In this document: piece by piece, positions 48,758-56,362 of the stretch | Numbering within the stretch: the first letter of the stretch is position 1 | How the letters are laid out: each line of letters opens with the position of its first letter | NCBI GenBank assembly: GCA_052435735.1 | Contig: JBQVNB010000008.1 | Coordinates: forward strand, 103,606 to 167,605 | Source: Aliihoeflea sp052435735 | GTDB taxonomy: Bacteria; Pseudomonadota; Alphaproteobacteria; Rhizobiales; Rhizobiaceae | Direction of reading: 5' to 3' | Length of the DNA: 64,000 bases | Made by a program: the position numbers and the translations under genes | The notes under the pieces: model-generated | The model's input: the letters and a program-made list of their open reading frames with translations, nothing else | What the model was told of the DNA's origin: nothing | Databases searched by the model: none

Positions 48758-49057
48758 CGTTAACGGTTGATGAATTACGCTGCGCTGCAAAATCGCTTGC
48801 GGAACGAAGCCGCCGGTGATTCGCTTGTAGTCAGACGCAGTCGATTCGAGGAGGGCCAGAGCCGGTCTCGAAGTACCGGTGAAAAGTCCCGGACGGCAGA
48901 TGCCGCACTACAAGCGTCGTTTTTCGCCGACCGGTTCGCCGCCCGATCTTCGGGCTGACATCCCGGCTTCGGCGCCCTTCAGGCAAACTCGGCGTCGAAG
49001 CGGCCAAGGCCGCCTGCTCCCGTCAGCAGCCGGCCGGATTTGGGGAAGGACCAGACC
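48758..49057. other. intergenic region between esterase and thpR
   Basis: This 300-bp stretch has no convincing protein gene; the reading frames in it lack codon bias and family similarity. It contains a possible structured RNA (48822-48924), and a second GC-rich stretch with short hairpins (48940-49030). The thpR promoter must lie here. Confidence 0.5.
48822..48924 (+). ncRNA. possible structured small RNA or leader
   Basis: A perfect 10-bp closing helix pairs CGCTTGTAGT (48822-48831) with ACTACAAGCG (48907-48916). Inside it are CCGGT/ACCGG (48862-48866 with 48875-48879), GTCC/GGAC (48886-48889 with 48891-48894, tight loop) and CGGC/GCCG (48894-48897 with 48902-48905). The helix is followed by a TCGTTTTT run, as in a terminator. 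The first and third internal stems cannot both be full. It matches no known riboswitch class from memory. Confidence 0.35.
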
Positions 49058-49654
49058 ATGCCGCGACTTTTCACCGCTCTCGAAATTCCGCGCGACGCCG
49101 CCCTTTCGCTCTCCCTCTTGCGCGGCGGCCTGCCCGGCGCACGCTGGATCGACCCCGAGAATTATCACCTGACGCTGCGCTTTTACGGCGACGTGCCCGG
49201 TCATGTCGCCGACGAGATCGCGGTCGCGCTCGACCGTGTCCACCGGCCCCCCTTCACGCTCTGCCTGTCCGGCGTCGGCGCCTTCGGCTCGAAGAAGCCG
49301 CATTCGGTCTATGCCCGCGTCGCGCCCTCGCCCGAACTCAACGCGCTTCAGGCCGAGATCGAGCGGATCGGCCAGCGCCTCGGCCTGCCGGCGGATGCGC
49401 GCAAATTCACCCCGCATGTCACGGTCGCACGCCTGCGCAACGTCTCGCCGGGCGAAGTCGCGCATTACCTGTCCATGCGCGGCAATTTCTCGACCGCTCC
49501 GTTCCGGGTCGGCCGCTTCGTCATGATGTCCTCGCGCGATTCGATCGGCGGCGGCCCCTATGTGGTCGAGGAGGCATGGCCGCTCGACCGGGTCGAGCAG
49601 ACGGCGCGCGGCGGCTGGGCAAGCATCCCCCAGCCGGCATGGACGCCGCGCTGA
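49058..49654 (+). CDS. thpR: RNA 2',3'-cyclic phosphodiesterase
   Basis: LigT-type 2H phosphoesterase, 198 residues. The two active-site motifs are HLTL (37-40) and HVTV (120-123), the usual HxTx pair. Family members cleave 2',3'-cyclic phosphates on RNA ends or ligate tRNA halves in vitro; the cellular role is unclear. ATG 49058 is chosen over 49040. Its stop overlaps the ATG of the next gene by one base (TGATG). Confidence 0.92.
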   Translation: MPRLFTALEIPRDAALSLSLLRGGLPGARWIDPENYHLTLRFYGDVPGHVADEIAVALDRVHRPPFTLCLSGVGAFGSKKPHSVYARVAPSPELNALQAEIERIGQRLGLPADARKFTPHVTVARLRNVSPGEVAHYLSMRGNFSTAPFRVGRFVMMSSRDSIGGGPYVVEEAWPLDRVEQTARGGWASIPQPAWTPR

Positions 49655-49950
49655 TGGCGACGGACGCCCTCGCGGAAACGGAAATCCCGGCAGCGCTCGA
49701 AACGCTGCCGGACTGGACGCGCGACGCGGATGGCAAGGGCATCTCGCGCAGCTTCAAGTTCAAAAATTTCAGCCAGGCCTTCGGCTTCATGACGCGCTGC
49801 GCGCTTGCCGCCGAAAAGGCCGACCACCATCCCGAATGGTCGAACGTCTACAACCGCGTCGACGTGCGCCTGACCTCGCACGATGTCGGCGGCCTGTCGC
49901 AGCGCGACGTCGACATGGCCAAGCGCTTCGACAAATTGTTCGAGGCTTGA
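49654..49950 (+). CDS. 4a-hydroxytetrahydrobiopterin dehydratase
   Basis: A 98-residue pterin-4a-carbinolamine dehydratase, dehydrating the hydroxylated pterin cofactor after aromatic amino acid hydroxylation. Motif DHHPEWSNVYNRVDVRLTSHD includes catalytic H58, H59 and H76. The start ATG 49654 overlaps the thpR stop; an in-frame ATG at 49639 would add five residues. No phenylalanine hydroxylase gene is in the window, so a different pterin use, or a transcriptional coactivator role as in DCoH, remains open. Confidence 0.9.
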   Translation: MATDALAETEIPAALETLPDWTRDADGKGISRSFKFKNFSQAFGFMTRCALAAEKADHHPEWSNVYNRVDVRLTSHDVGGLSQRDVDMAKRFDKLFEA

Positions 49951-50002
49951 AGCGGTTTCGCACTGATCCCATTTCTCAACCGTTGAACGGGATCGAAAAC
50001 CG

Positions 50003-50383
50003 ATGAAGCAGGCGACAATCGACGACATTCTGCAGCCGGGCGACCGGCGCACCAACGAGGAGCGCGCGCGCCGCGTGGCGGGCGGCTTCTGGCGCACCTT
50101 CAAGCGCGCCTCGCGCCACATCCCCTTCGCCGACGAACTCGTCGCCGCCTATTATTGTGCGCTCGACCCGAAAACGCCCTTGCGCGCGCGGGGCACGCTT
50201 CTGGCCGCGCTCGCCTATTTCGTCCTGCCCTTCGACCTGGTGCCGGATTTCATCCTCGGCCTCGGCTTCACCGACGACATCGCGGTGCTGACCGCCGCGA
50301 TCGCGAACATTCGCGCCCACATCACGCCCGAACATCGCGACGCCGCGCGCGACGCGCTCGACCGTTTCGAGCGCTCGGCCTGA
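50003..50383 (+). CDS. YkvA (DUF1232) family membrane protein
   Basis: A 126-residue protein with the DUF1232 core: LLAALAYFVLPFDLVPDFILGLGFTDDIAVL, one or two hydrophobic segments with the conserved Pro-Asp-Asp pattern. Function unknown; the family is sometimes linked to stress response. It starts 52 bp after the dehydratase gene and converges with the ECF sigma-factor gene at its 3' end. Confidence 0.88.
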   Translation: MKQATIDDILQPGDRRTNEERARRVAGGFWRTFKRASRHIPFADELVAAYYCALDPKTPLRARGTLLAALAYFVLPFDLVPDFILGLGFTDDIAVLTAAIANIRAHITPEHRDAARDALDRFERSA

Positions 50384-50959
50384 TCAGTCGGCCGTATCGA
50401 CCTGCGCATCGGCTTCCAGCGCCTTGCGCATCCGCGAGAAGGCCAGCCTGATCCGCGACTTGACGGTGCCGAGCGGCAGTCCGGTGCGCTCCGCGATCTG
50501 GCTGTGCGTCAGCCCGGCGAAGAAGGCGAGGCGGATCAGTTCGATCTGCTCGGCCGGCAGCGCGGAAAGCGCCAGCTGCACCCGCTCGTCGCGACGCGCG
50601 CCGTCCACCGCCTCGTCGGCGGGTTCGGGCGCGTCCGGCTCGAAGATCGGGTCGGCAGGATCGAGCCGATGCGATTTGTCACGGCGCAGGAGGTCGATCC
50701 GCCGGTTGCGCGCGATGCGGTAGAGCCATGTCGCGAGCGAGGACTTCGCCGGATCGAACAGATGCGCCTTGTGCCAGAGGACCGACATGACCTCCTGAGC
50801 GAGGTCCTCGGCCTGCCCCCGGTCCATCCCAAGACGCTGCAGATGGCCGTTCACGCGCGGCGCGAAATGGTCGAACAGGATTTCAAAGGCGGCCCGGTCG
50901 CGGTCGACGGCCACGCGAGCGGCCAGCCTTGCGTGGTTCTGTGCAGGCGTCGTCGTCAT
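50384..50959 (-). CDS. ECF sigma factor (RpoE/ECF11-like)
   Basis: A 191-residue extracytoplasmic-function sigma factor: region 2 (about 22-90; DQ/EDLAQEVMSVLWHKAHLFDP) and region 4 (about 130-182; LTHSQIAERTGLPLGTVKSRIRLAFSRMR). AHLFDPAKSSLATWLYRIARNRRIDLLRRD resembles the RpoE of Rhodobacter-type RpoE-ChrR pairs that respond to singlet oxygen. No ChrR-type anti-sigma follows: the gene ends against YkvA. Start ATG 50959 is used. Targets are unknown. Confidence 0.88.
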   Translation of the reverse strand: MTTTPAQNHARLAARVAVDRDRAAFEILFDHFAPRVNGHLQRLGMDRGQAEDLAQEVMSVLWHKAHLFDPAKSSLATWLYRIARNRRIDLLRRDKSHRLDPADPIFEPDAPEPADEAVDGARRDERVQLALSALPAEQIELIRLAFFAGLTHSQIAERTGLPLGTVKSRIRLAFSRMRKALEADAQVDTAD

Positions 50960-51345
50960 GCGATGCGGAAAACTCTCCCGAACGGCCTTGCTGCCGCTGT
51001 TTCGGGCAAGAGTAAGCGGCGTGTCTGGCGCGCGCAACCGTCAACTTCGCAGCCAACTTCACGGCCTGACACATTCAGTCAAAATCTTGCCGCGTTTGCC
51101 CGGTTCAACATCCGGTCAGGGACGACGGGCGCGCAGGGCCACGGCACGGATGCGCCCGTGCAATCAGAACTGACCCTGAGGCCGGGCGACCGGATGAGGG
51201 GAGGGGAAGCTCGGGGATCGGCAAGCCAGCGCCAGCCGGTTTATTCTTTGGTAACCCCGTTTCCGTAAAATTCGAGGCAATCCGGGCCTCAGCGCCCGTT
51301 TCGTTAAGCAGTCCAAAACGATCAGACAGGGATCAAAGATAAGCC
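50960..51345. other. intergenic region between ECF sigma and IalB genes
   Basis: The 386 bp between these divergent genes carries both promoters. Upstream of the IalB gene is the AT-rich TTCTTTGGTAACC stretch (51244-51256) followed by GTTTCCGTAAAA (51259-51270). I saw no dyad of note, no clear gene, and no terminator. Confidence 0.45.
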
Positions 51346-51849
51346 ATGCGCAGAACAATCGCGACACTCTCCTGCCTCAGCATGGTCGCTCTCGCCACGC
51401 CGGCGCTCGCCCAGTCCGCGACCAAGATCGGCCAGCACAATGCCTGGGGCACCTATTCCTACGAGGGTGATGGCGGGCGCGTGTGCTATGTGCTGACGGT
51501 TCCGACCGACAAGCAGCCGACCAGCCTCAACCATGGCGACATCTTCTTCTTCGTCAGCCAGAAACCGGGCCAGAACGTCTCCTACGAGCCGCAGTTCATC
51601 GCGTCCTACAATCTGCAGGACAATTCGAAGGTGACGGTCCAGGTGGGCAATTCGACCTATTCGATGTTCACGCGCGGCACCTCCGCCTGGCTCGAAAACG
51701 CCGCTCAGGAGGGCGAGCTGATCGCCGCCATGCGCGGCGGCGCCGACATGAAGATTTCGGCGCGCTCCGGCCGCGGCAACGAGACCAACTACACCTTCTC
51801 GCTTCGCGGCATCACCGCCGCCCTCTCCTCGATCCAGAACTGCAGCTAG
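51346..51849 (+). CDS. invasion-associated locus B (IalB) family protein
   Basis: A 167-residue exported protein of the IalB family. A signal peptide ending ALA-Q is at about 1-22. The mature part shows WGTYSYEGDGGRVCYVLTVP, and Cys residues at the start and end of the domain (C in RVCY and in QNCS) can form the family disulfide. IalB was named in Bartonella, but free-living rhizobia have many such proteins of unknown role. It is followed by a terminator. Confidence 0.87.
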   Translation: MRRTIATLSCLSMVALATPALAQSATKIGQHNAWGTYSYEGDGGRVCYVLTVPTDKQPTSLNHGDIFFFVSQKPGQNVSYEPQFIASYNLQDNSKVTVQVGNSTYSMFTRGTSAWLENAAQEGELIAAMRGGADMKISARSGRGNETNYTFSLRGITAALSSIQNCS

Positions 51850-51873
51850 GATCGGCTTGAGAAACGCTGAATT

Positions 51874-51899
51874 GGCCGGGGCGAAAGCTCCGGCCTTTT
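51874..51899 (+). terminator. terminator of the IalB gene
   Basis: A 9-bp stem, with one G.U pair, (51874-51882 and 51887-51895) with a GAAA loop is followed by TTTTC. It lies 24 bp after the IalB stop. Confidence 0.82.
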
Positions 51900-52040
51900 C
51901 ATTTGCCGCAACGTCGCTTATGTGAGCGCCACCGACCGGCCGGCCCTCGCGCCGCCCGATTAGCGGCGACGTTTCGTTCGTGATAGGAACGATTGACGTT
52001 CAGCCGCCGCGATTGTCCCGATTTCCGAGATCACCGACCG

Positions 52041-53264
52041 ATGACCCTGACGCTCGACCTGACCCAGCCCGCCACCCGTGCCGCCCTTCGCCCGAAGAGC
52101 GCCGAGAAGCCGTCGCTGATCGGCATGTCGCGCGAGGAGATGGCCGCGGCGCTGGGCGAGATCGGCATTCCCGAAAAGCAGCGCCGCATGCGCGTCCAGC
52201 AGCTCTGGCACTGGCTCTATGTGCGCGGCGTCGCCGATTTCGCGCATATGTTCAACATCTCCAAGGAACTGCGCGGCAAGCTGGCCGAAGCCTTCACCAT
52301 TGCCCGGCCGGAAATCGTCGAGGAGCAGATCTCCGAGGACGGCACGCGCAAGTGGCTGTTCCGCTTTCCCCCGCGCGGCGCCGGCCGCCCGGTCGAGATC
52401 GAGACCGTCTACATTCCCGAGGAAGGGCGCGGCACGCTGTGCATTTCGAGCCAGGTCGGCTGCACCTTGACCTGCACCTTCTGCCACACCGGCACGCAGA
52501 AGCTGGTGCGCAACCTGACGGCCGAGGAAATCCTCACCCAGTTGATGACCGCCCGCCACCGGCTCGGCGACTTTCCCGACCGCGACACGCCGGACGGCGC
52601 GATCGTGCCCGCCGAAGGGCGCAAGATCACCAACATCGTCATGATGGGCATGGGCGAGCCGCTCTACAATTTCGAGGAAGTGAAGAAGGCGCTGCTGATC
52701 GCCTCCGACGGCGACGGGCTGTCGCTCTCCAAGCGCCGCATCACGCTCTCCACTTCCGGCGTCGTGCCGGAAATCTACCGCACCGGCGACGAACTCGGCG
52801 TCATGCTGGCGATTTCGCTCCACGCCGTGAACGACGATTTGCGCGACCTACTGGTGCCGATCAACAAGAAGTATCCGCTGCACACGCTGATCCAGGCCTG
52901 CCGCGACTATCCCGGCCTGTCGAACGCACGCCGCATCACCTTCGAATATGTGATGCTCAAGGACATCAACGATTCGCTGGAGGACGCCAAGGAACTCGTA
53001 AAGCTCCTGCGCGGCATTCCCGCCAAGATCAATCTGATCCCGTTCAATCCGTGGCCCGGCTCCAACTATCAGTGCTCCGACTGGGAGCAGATCGAGAAGT
53101 TCGCCGACTACGTCAACGCCGCCGGCTACGCCTCGCCGATCCGCACCCCCCGCGGCCGCGACATCCTCGCCGCCTGCGGCCAGTTGAAGTCCGAATCCGA
53201 GCGCATGAAGAAATCGGAGCGCCTGGCGCTCGAGGCGATGATGATTGCAGGCCACGGCGAATAG
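52041..53264 (+). CDS. rlmN: dual-specificity rRNA/tRNA methyltransferase RlmN
   Basis: Radical SAM methyltransferase that adds the C2-methyl group of A2503 in 23S rRNA and A37 in some tRNAs. 407 residues; cluster motif CTLTCTFC (C141, C145, C148), C134 in GTLCISSQ, and the C-terminal catalytic Cys in LAACGQL. ATG 52041 gives the usual N-terminus; an in-frame codon at 51993 is not needed. It is followed by a small membrane protein gene on the same strand. Confidence 0.96.
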   Translation: MTLTLDLTQPATRAALRPKSAEKPSLIGMSREEMAAALGEIGIPEKQRRMRVQQLWHWLYVRGVADFAHMFNISKELRGKLAEAFTIARPEIVEEQISEDGTRKWLFRFPPRGAGRPVEIETVYIPEEGRGTLCISSQVGCTLTCTFCHTGTQKLVRNLTAEEILTQLMTARHRLGDFPDRDTPDGAIVPAEGRKITNIVMMGMGEPLYNFEEVKKALLIASDGDGLSLSKRRITLSTSGVVPEIYRTGDELGVMLAISLHAVNDDLRDLLVPINKKYPLHTLIQACRDYPGLSNARRITFEYVMLKDINDSLEDAKELVKLLRGIPAKINLIPFNPWPGSNYQCSDWEQIEKFADYVNAAGYASPIRTPRGRDILAACGQLKSESERMKKSERLALEAMMIAGHGE

Positions 53265-53274
53265 GCCGGCGAGG

Positions 53275-53739
53275 ATGGATCGCCTCGTCACCTACATCGT
53301 CCGCTTCATCGCGATCCTTGCCGGTTTCGTCGTCGCCTGCCTCGCCGCAAGCTTCTTCCTCAGTTTTCTCTTCGCCTCGACCGTCGTCGCAATTATCCCG
53401 GAACTGTCCGAGGCGGCACGCCCGACGCTCTTCGTCACGGTCCCGTTCCTCGCCCTGATCATCGGCAATTTGTCCTTCGGCGCCTTCCTGCTGGTCGCCG
53501 TCGCAGCCGAGCTTCTGGGCTGGCGGTCCTGGCTCGCCCATGCGCTCGCCGGTGCGCCGGTCGCGCTTTACGCCGGCTGGCGGATGGCCGAAATACTTGA
53601 TGCGCCAGGCGCTGCCAACGATCCCGGCCTGATGCTGCTGACGGTCGCCGCCGGCCTCGTCGGCGGCATCGCCTATTGGCTCGTCGCCGGTCGCAATGCG
53701 GGCCGCTGGCGCGACGAGCCTAGCGCGCCTGCGTCATGA
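53275..53739 (+). CDS. hypothetical membrane protein
   Basis: A 154-residue protein with four hydrophobic segments (roughly 8-33, 45-75, 80-100 and 115-135) and a short basic C-terminus. No family is recognised. It starts 10 bp after rlmN, so it is probably co-transcribed. Its end overlaps the convergent LysE-family gene by 20 bp, leaving no terminator between them. Confidence 0.75.
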   Translation: MDRLVTYIVRFIAILAGFVVACLAASFFLSFLFASTVVAIIPELSEAARPTLFVTVPFLALIIGNLSFGAFLLVAVAAELLGWRSWLAHALAGAPVALYAGWRMAEILDAPGAANDPGLMLLTVAAGLVGGIAYWLVAGRNAGRWRDEPSAPAS

Positions 53740-54373
53740 GAATGCGCAGCGCGAAGGCCGAGAACACGCCTGCGAACACATAGTCGATGACCCGCGTCAC
53801 GCGCGGCGAGCGCTTCAGGAGCGCCGAAAAGCTGTCGGCCGCGATCACCATCGGCACCGTGATCGGCAGCGACAGCGGAATGAACAGCGCGCCGAGGAAG
53901 AACAGCTTCGCGGGCGCATCGGGGTCGGATGCCGAGACGAACTGCGGCAGGAAGGTCATGAAGAACAGGATGATCTTCGGATTGAGCAGGTTGATGCCGA
54001 GCCCCGTCGCCCAATTGGCGAAGAAGGAGCGCTTCGCCCGCGCCTCCCCGGTGCCGGGCGAGAAGGCCGATCCGTGCCGGATCGCCTGATAGGCGAGCCA
54101 GACGAGATAGAGCGCACCGACGAGCTTCAGGACGAAGAAGGCCTCGGGCGAGGCGACGATGAGCGCGGAAAGCCCGAGCGCGACCAGCGCCGTGTGGATG
54201 ACGATCCCGGTCATCGCGCCCAGCATGCAGGCAAACCCAGCCGCCCGACCCTCCGACAGCGCGCGGCCGACGAACAGCGTCATGTCGGGCCCCGGCGTGA
54301 TCGCGATGACGATCGTGGCGATGGCGAACTGGACAAGCATGGCGGTGGTCGGAAGGAATTCCATGGGCGTCAT
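53720..54373 (-). CDS. LysE/RhtB family amino-acid exporter
   Basis: A 217-residue transporter with six membrane helices; the LysE signature is in the first segment IAITPGPDMTLFVGRALSEG, and GLGINLLNPKIILFFMTFLPQF is the conserved second block. RhtB-type proteins export small amino acids or derivatives; the substrate is unknown. The start is ATG 54373 or 54364. Its 3' end overlaps the membrane protein gene on the other strand by 20 bp. Confidence 0.9.
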   Translation of the reverse strand: MTPMEFLPTTAMLVQFAIATIVIAITPGPDMTLFVGRALSEGRAAGFACMLGAMTGIVIHTALVALGLSALIVASPEAFFVLKLVGALYLVWLAYQAIRHGSAFSPGTGEARAKRSFFANWATGLGINLLNPKIILFFMTFLPQFVSASDPDAPAKLFFLGALFIPLSLPITVPMVIAADSFSALLKRSPRVTRVIDYVFAGVFSAFALRILMTQAR

Positions 54374-54524
54374 CCGGATCAGAAAAGGCAGTCGCGATCA
54401 TATTAGCCATTAGTCGTATGCGCCACACATCGCGCGACGGCCGCTTGCGTTACTTAACGTAATAGCTATCCTCCGCGGCAGGGCCGGCGAGAAATGCCGG
54501 CGCTGTCTTTGGGAGGAGACCAAT

Positions 54525-55661
54525 ATGGAAAACAGATCGCTTTCGCGCCGGAAATTCCTCGGCGCAGGTGCAACCACCGTTGTCGGCGCGACCGCCGCCA
54601 GCGCGCTGGCCGCACCCGCCGTGCTCGCGCAGGCACCCGTCACCATCAAGATGCAGACCTCGTGGCCTTCATCCGACATCTGGATGGATTTCGCGCGCCA
54701 GTACATCGAGCGCGTCGAGAAGATGTCGGCGGGCCGCATCAAGTTCGAGCTTCTGCCGGCCGGCGCCGTCGTCGGTGCCTTCCAGGTTCTCGACGCCGTC
54801 AATGACGGCATCATCGACGCCACCCACACCGTTCCGGTCTACTGGTACGGCAAGCACAAGGCGGCCTCGCTCTTCGGCACCGGCCCGGTCTTCGGCGGCA
54901 GCGCCACGACCATGCTCGCCTGGTTCCACCAGGGCGGCGGCAAGGAGCTCTACCAGGAGCTGACGCAGGACATCATGGGCCTGAACGTGGTCGCCTTCTA
55001 CGGCTTCCCGATGCCGGCCCAGCCCTTCGGCTGGTTCAAGGAGCCCGTCACCACGGTCGCCGACATCAACGGCTTCAAGTACCGCACCGTCGGCCTTGCC
55101 GCCGACCTGCTGCAGGAAATGGGCATGAGCGTCGCGCAGCTTCCCGGCGGCGAAATCGTGCCGGCGATGGAGCGTGGCGTCATCGACGCCTTCGAGTTCA
55201 ACAATCCCTCGTCGGATCTTCGTTTCGGCTCGCAGGACGTCGCCAAGCACTACATCCTGTCGTCCTACCACCAGGCGAGCGAATCCTTCGAGTTCATGTT
55301 CAACCGCGACGTCTTCGACGGGCTGGACGACGATCTGAAGGCGATCCTCGAATATGGCGTCGAAGCTGCCAGCACCGCCAACACGGCGCTCGCGCTCGAC
55401 AACTACTCGGCCGATCTCGTCAAGCTGCAGGAAGAAAGCGGCGTGACGGTGCACCGCACGTCGAGGGAAATCCTCGCCGCGCAACTCGAAGCCTGGGACA
55501 AGATCATCCCCACGCTCGAGGCCGATCCCTTCATGAAGAAGGTGCTCGACAGCCAGCGCGAATGGGTCGAACGTGTCACCTTCTACGAACTGATGAACTC
55601 GGCGGACCTGGCGCTTGCCTACGAGCATTATTTCCCCGGCAAGCTGAAGATGGAAGGCTAA
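54525..55661 (+). CDS. TRAP transporter substrate-binding protein (TakP-like DctP)
   Basis: A periplasmic solute receptor of 378 residues, with a Tat-type signal RRKFLGAG (about 5-12) and cleavage near AQA. The binding domain resembles TakP-type proteins, with the usual carboxylate-binding Arg in FKYRTVGLAADLL. Substrate would be a carboxylate; 2-oxoacid or lactate types are likely but not certain. A 6-bp leader hairpin (54483-54501) and GGAGGAG precede it. It is the first gene of the TRAP operon. Confidence 0.92.
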   Translation: MENRSLSRRKFLGAGATTVVGATAASALAAPAVLAQAPVTIKMQTSWPSSDIWMDFARQYIERVEKMSAGRIKFELLPAGAVVGAFQVLDAVNDGIIDATHTVPVYWYGKHKAASLFGTGPVFGGSATTMLAWFHQGGGKELYQELTQDIMGLNVVAFYGFPMPAQPFGWFKEPVTTVADINGFKYRTVGLAADLLQEMGMSVAQLPGGEIVPAMERGVIDAFEFNNPSSDLRFGSQDVAKHYILSSYHQASESFEFMFNRDVFDGLDDDLKAILEYGVEAASTANTALALDNYSADLVKLQEESGVTVHRTSREILAAQLEAWDKIIPTLEADPFMKKVLDSQREWVERVTFYELMNSADLALAYEHYFPGKLKMEG

Positions 55662-55686
55662 GGGCCGAGCCCGGAACCTTCTTCTT

Positions 55687-55718
55687 GTCCGGCTCCTGTT
55701 CGTCAGGGGCCGGACTTT
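55687..55718 (+). terminator. hairpin between TRAP receptor and small-permease genes
   Basis: A 12-bp stem with one G.U pair (55687-55698 with 55704-55715), 5-base TTCGT loop, then TTTATC. It lies 26 bp after the receptor stop and 24 bp before the DctQ start, so it may act as an attenuator that lowers permease expression, a layout known in other binding-protein operons. Confidence 0.75.
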
Positions 55719-55741
55719 ATCTGTAACGGGATTGGCAGTTC

Positions 55742-56362
55742 ATGCTCCGCTTCATTGCATTCGCCGACGAGTTGTCGGCGTGGTTCGGCAAGGTTTTCGC
55801 CTGGTGCATCGTCATCATGGCTCTCGGCGTCGGATACGAGGTTCTCGTCCGCTACGCATTCCGCGCCCCGACCCCCTGGGCCTTTGATCTGAGCTACATG
55901 ATGTACGGCACGATGTTCATGATGGCCGGCGCCTACACGCTGTCGCGCAACGGACATGTGCGCGGCGACTTCGTCTACCGGCTCTGGCAGCCGCGCACGC
56001 AGGCCAAGATCGAGTTCGTCCTCTACTTCTTCTTCTTTTTCCCTGGCGTGCTCGCTCTCGTCATCTCCGGCTGGAAATATGCCAGCCGCTCCTGGGGCTA
56101 CATGGAAGTCAGCACGATGAGCCCGGCGGGAATGCCGATCTACCAGTTCAAGACCGTCATCGTCGCCGCGGGAACCCTGCTCCTGATCCAGGGCATCGCG
56201 CAGGTCTGCCGCTGCCTCGTCACCATGCGGACCAACGAATGGCCGCAGCCCGCGCCTGACGTAGAGGAACTCGAAACCATCATGCTGCGCGAAAACGCGC
56301 CGGTGCTTCAACACGGCAGCGAAGCCGTCGATGTCGTCACGCCGAAGGAGCCCCGCCCATGA
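55742..56362 (+). CDS. TRAP transporter small permease (DctQ)
   Basis: A 206-residue protein with four membrane helices (about 10-35, 45-65, 90-110, 130-150) typical of DctQ, and a polar C-terminal tail of about 45 residues that extends into the cytoplasm. It stabilises the large permease DctM. The stop overlaps the DctM start by four bases (ATGA), so the two are translationally coupled. Confidence 0.92.
   Translation: MLRFIAFADELSAWFGKVFAWCIVIMALGVGYEVLVRYAFRAPTPWAFDLSYMMYGTMFMMAGAYTLSRNGHVRGDFVYRLWQPRTQAKIEFVLYFFFFFPGVLALVISGWKYASRSWGYMEVSTMSPAGMPIYQFKTVIVAAGTLLLIQGIAQVCRCLVTMRTNEWPQPAPDVEELETIMLRENAPVLQHGSEAVDVVTPKEPRP

Noticed and set aside
48862..48905. Likeness to an FMN or cobalamin riboswitch
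   Set aside because: Only a GGTGAAAAGTCCCGGAC-like segment fits; the other conserved helices and the downstream biosynthetic gene are missing.
48950..49040. Possible signal recognition particle RNA
   Set aside because: No GGAA-type tetraloop with the flanking conserved internal loops was found on either strand.
48879..49172. 97-residue plus-strand frame between the esterase gene and thpR
   Set aside because: It overlaps the start of thpR in another frame, lacks a ribosome site and has no codon bias; more likely non-coding.
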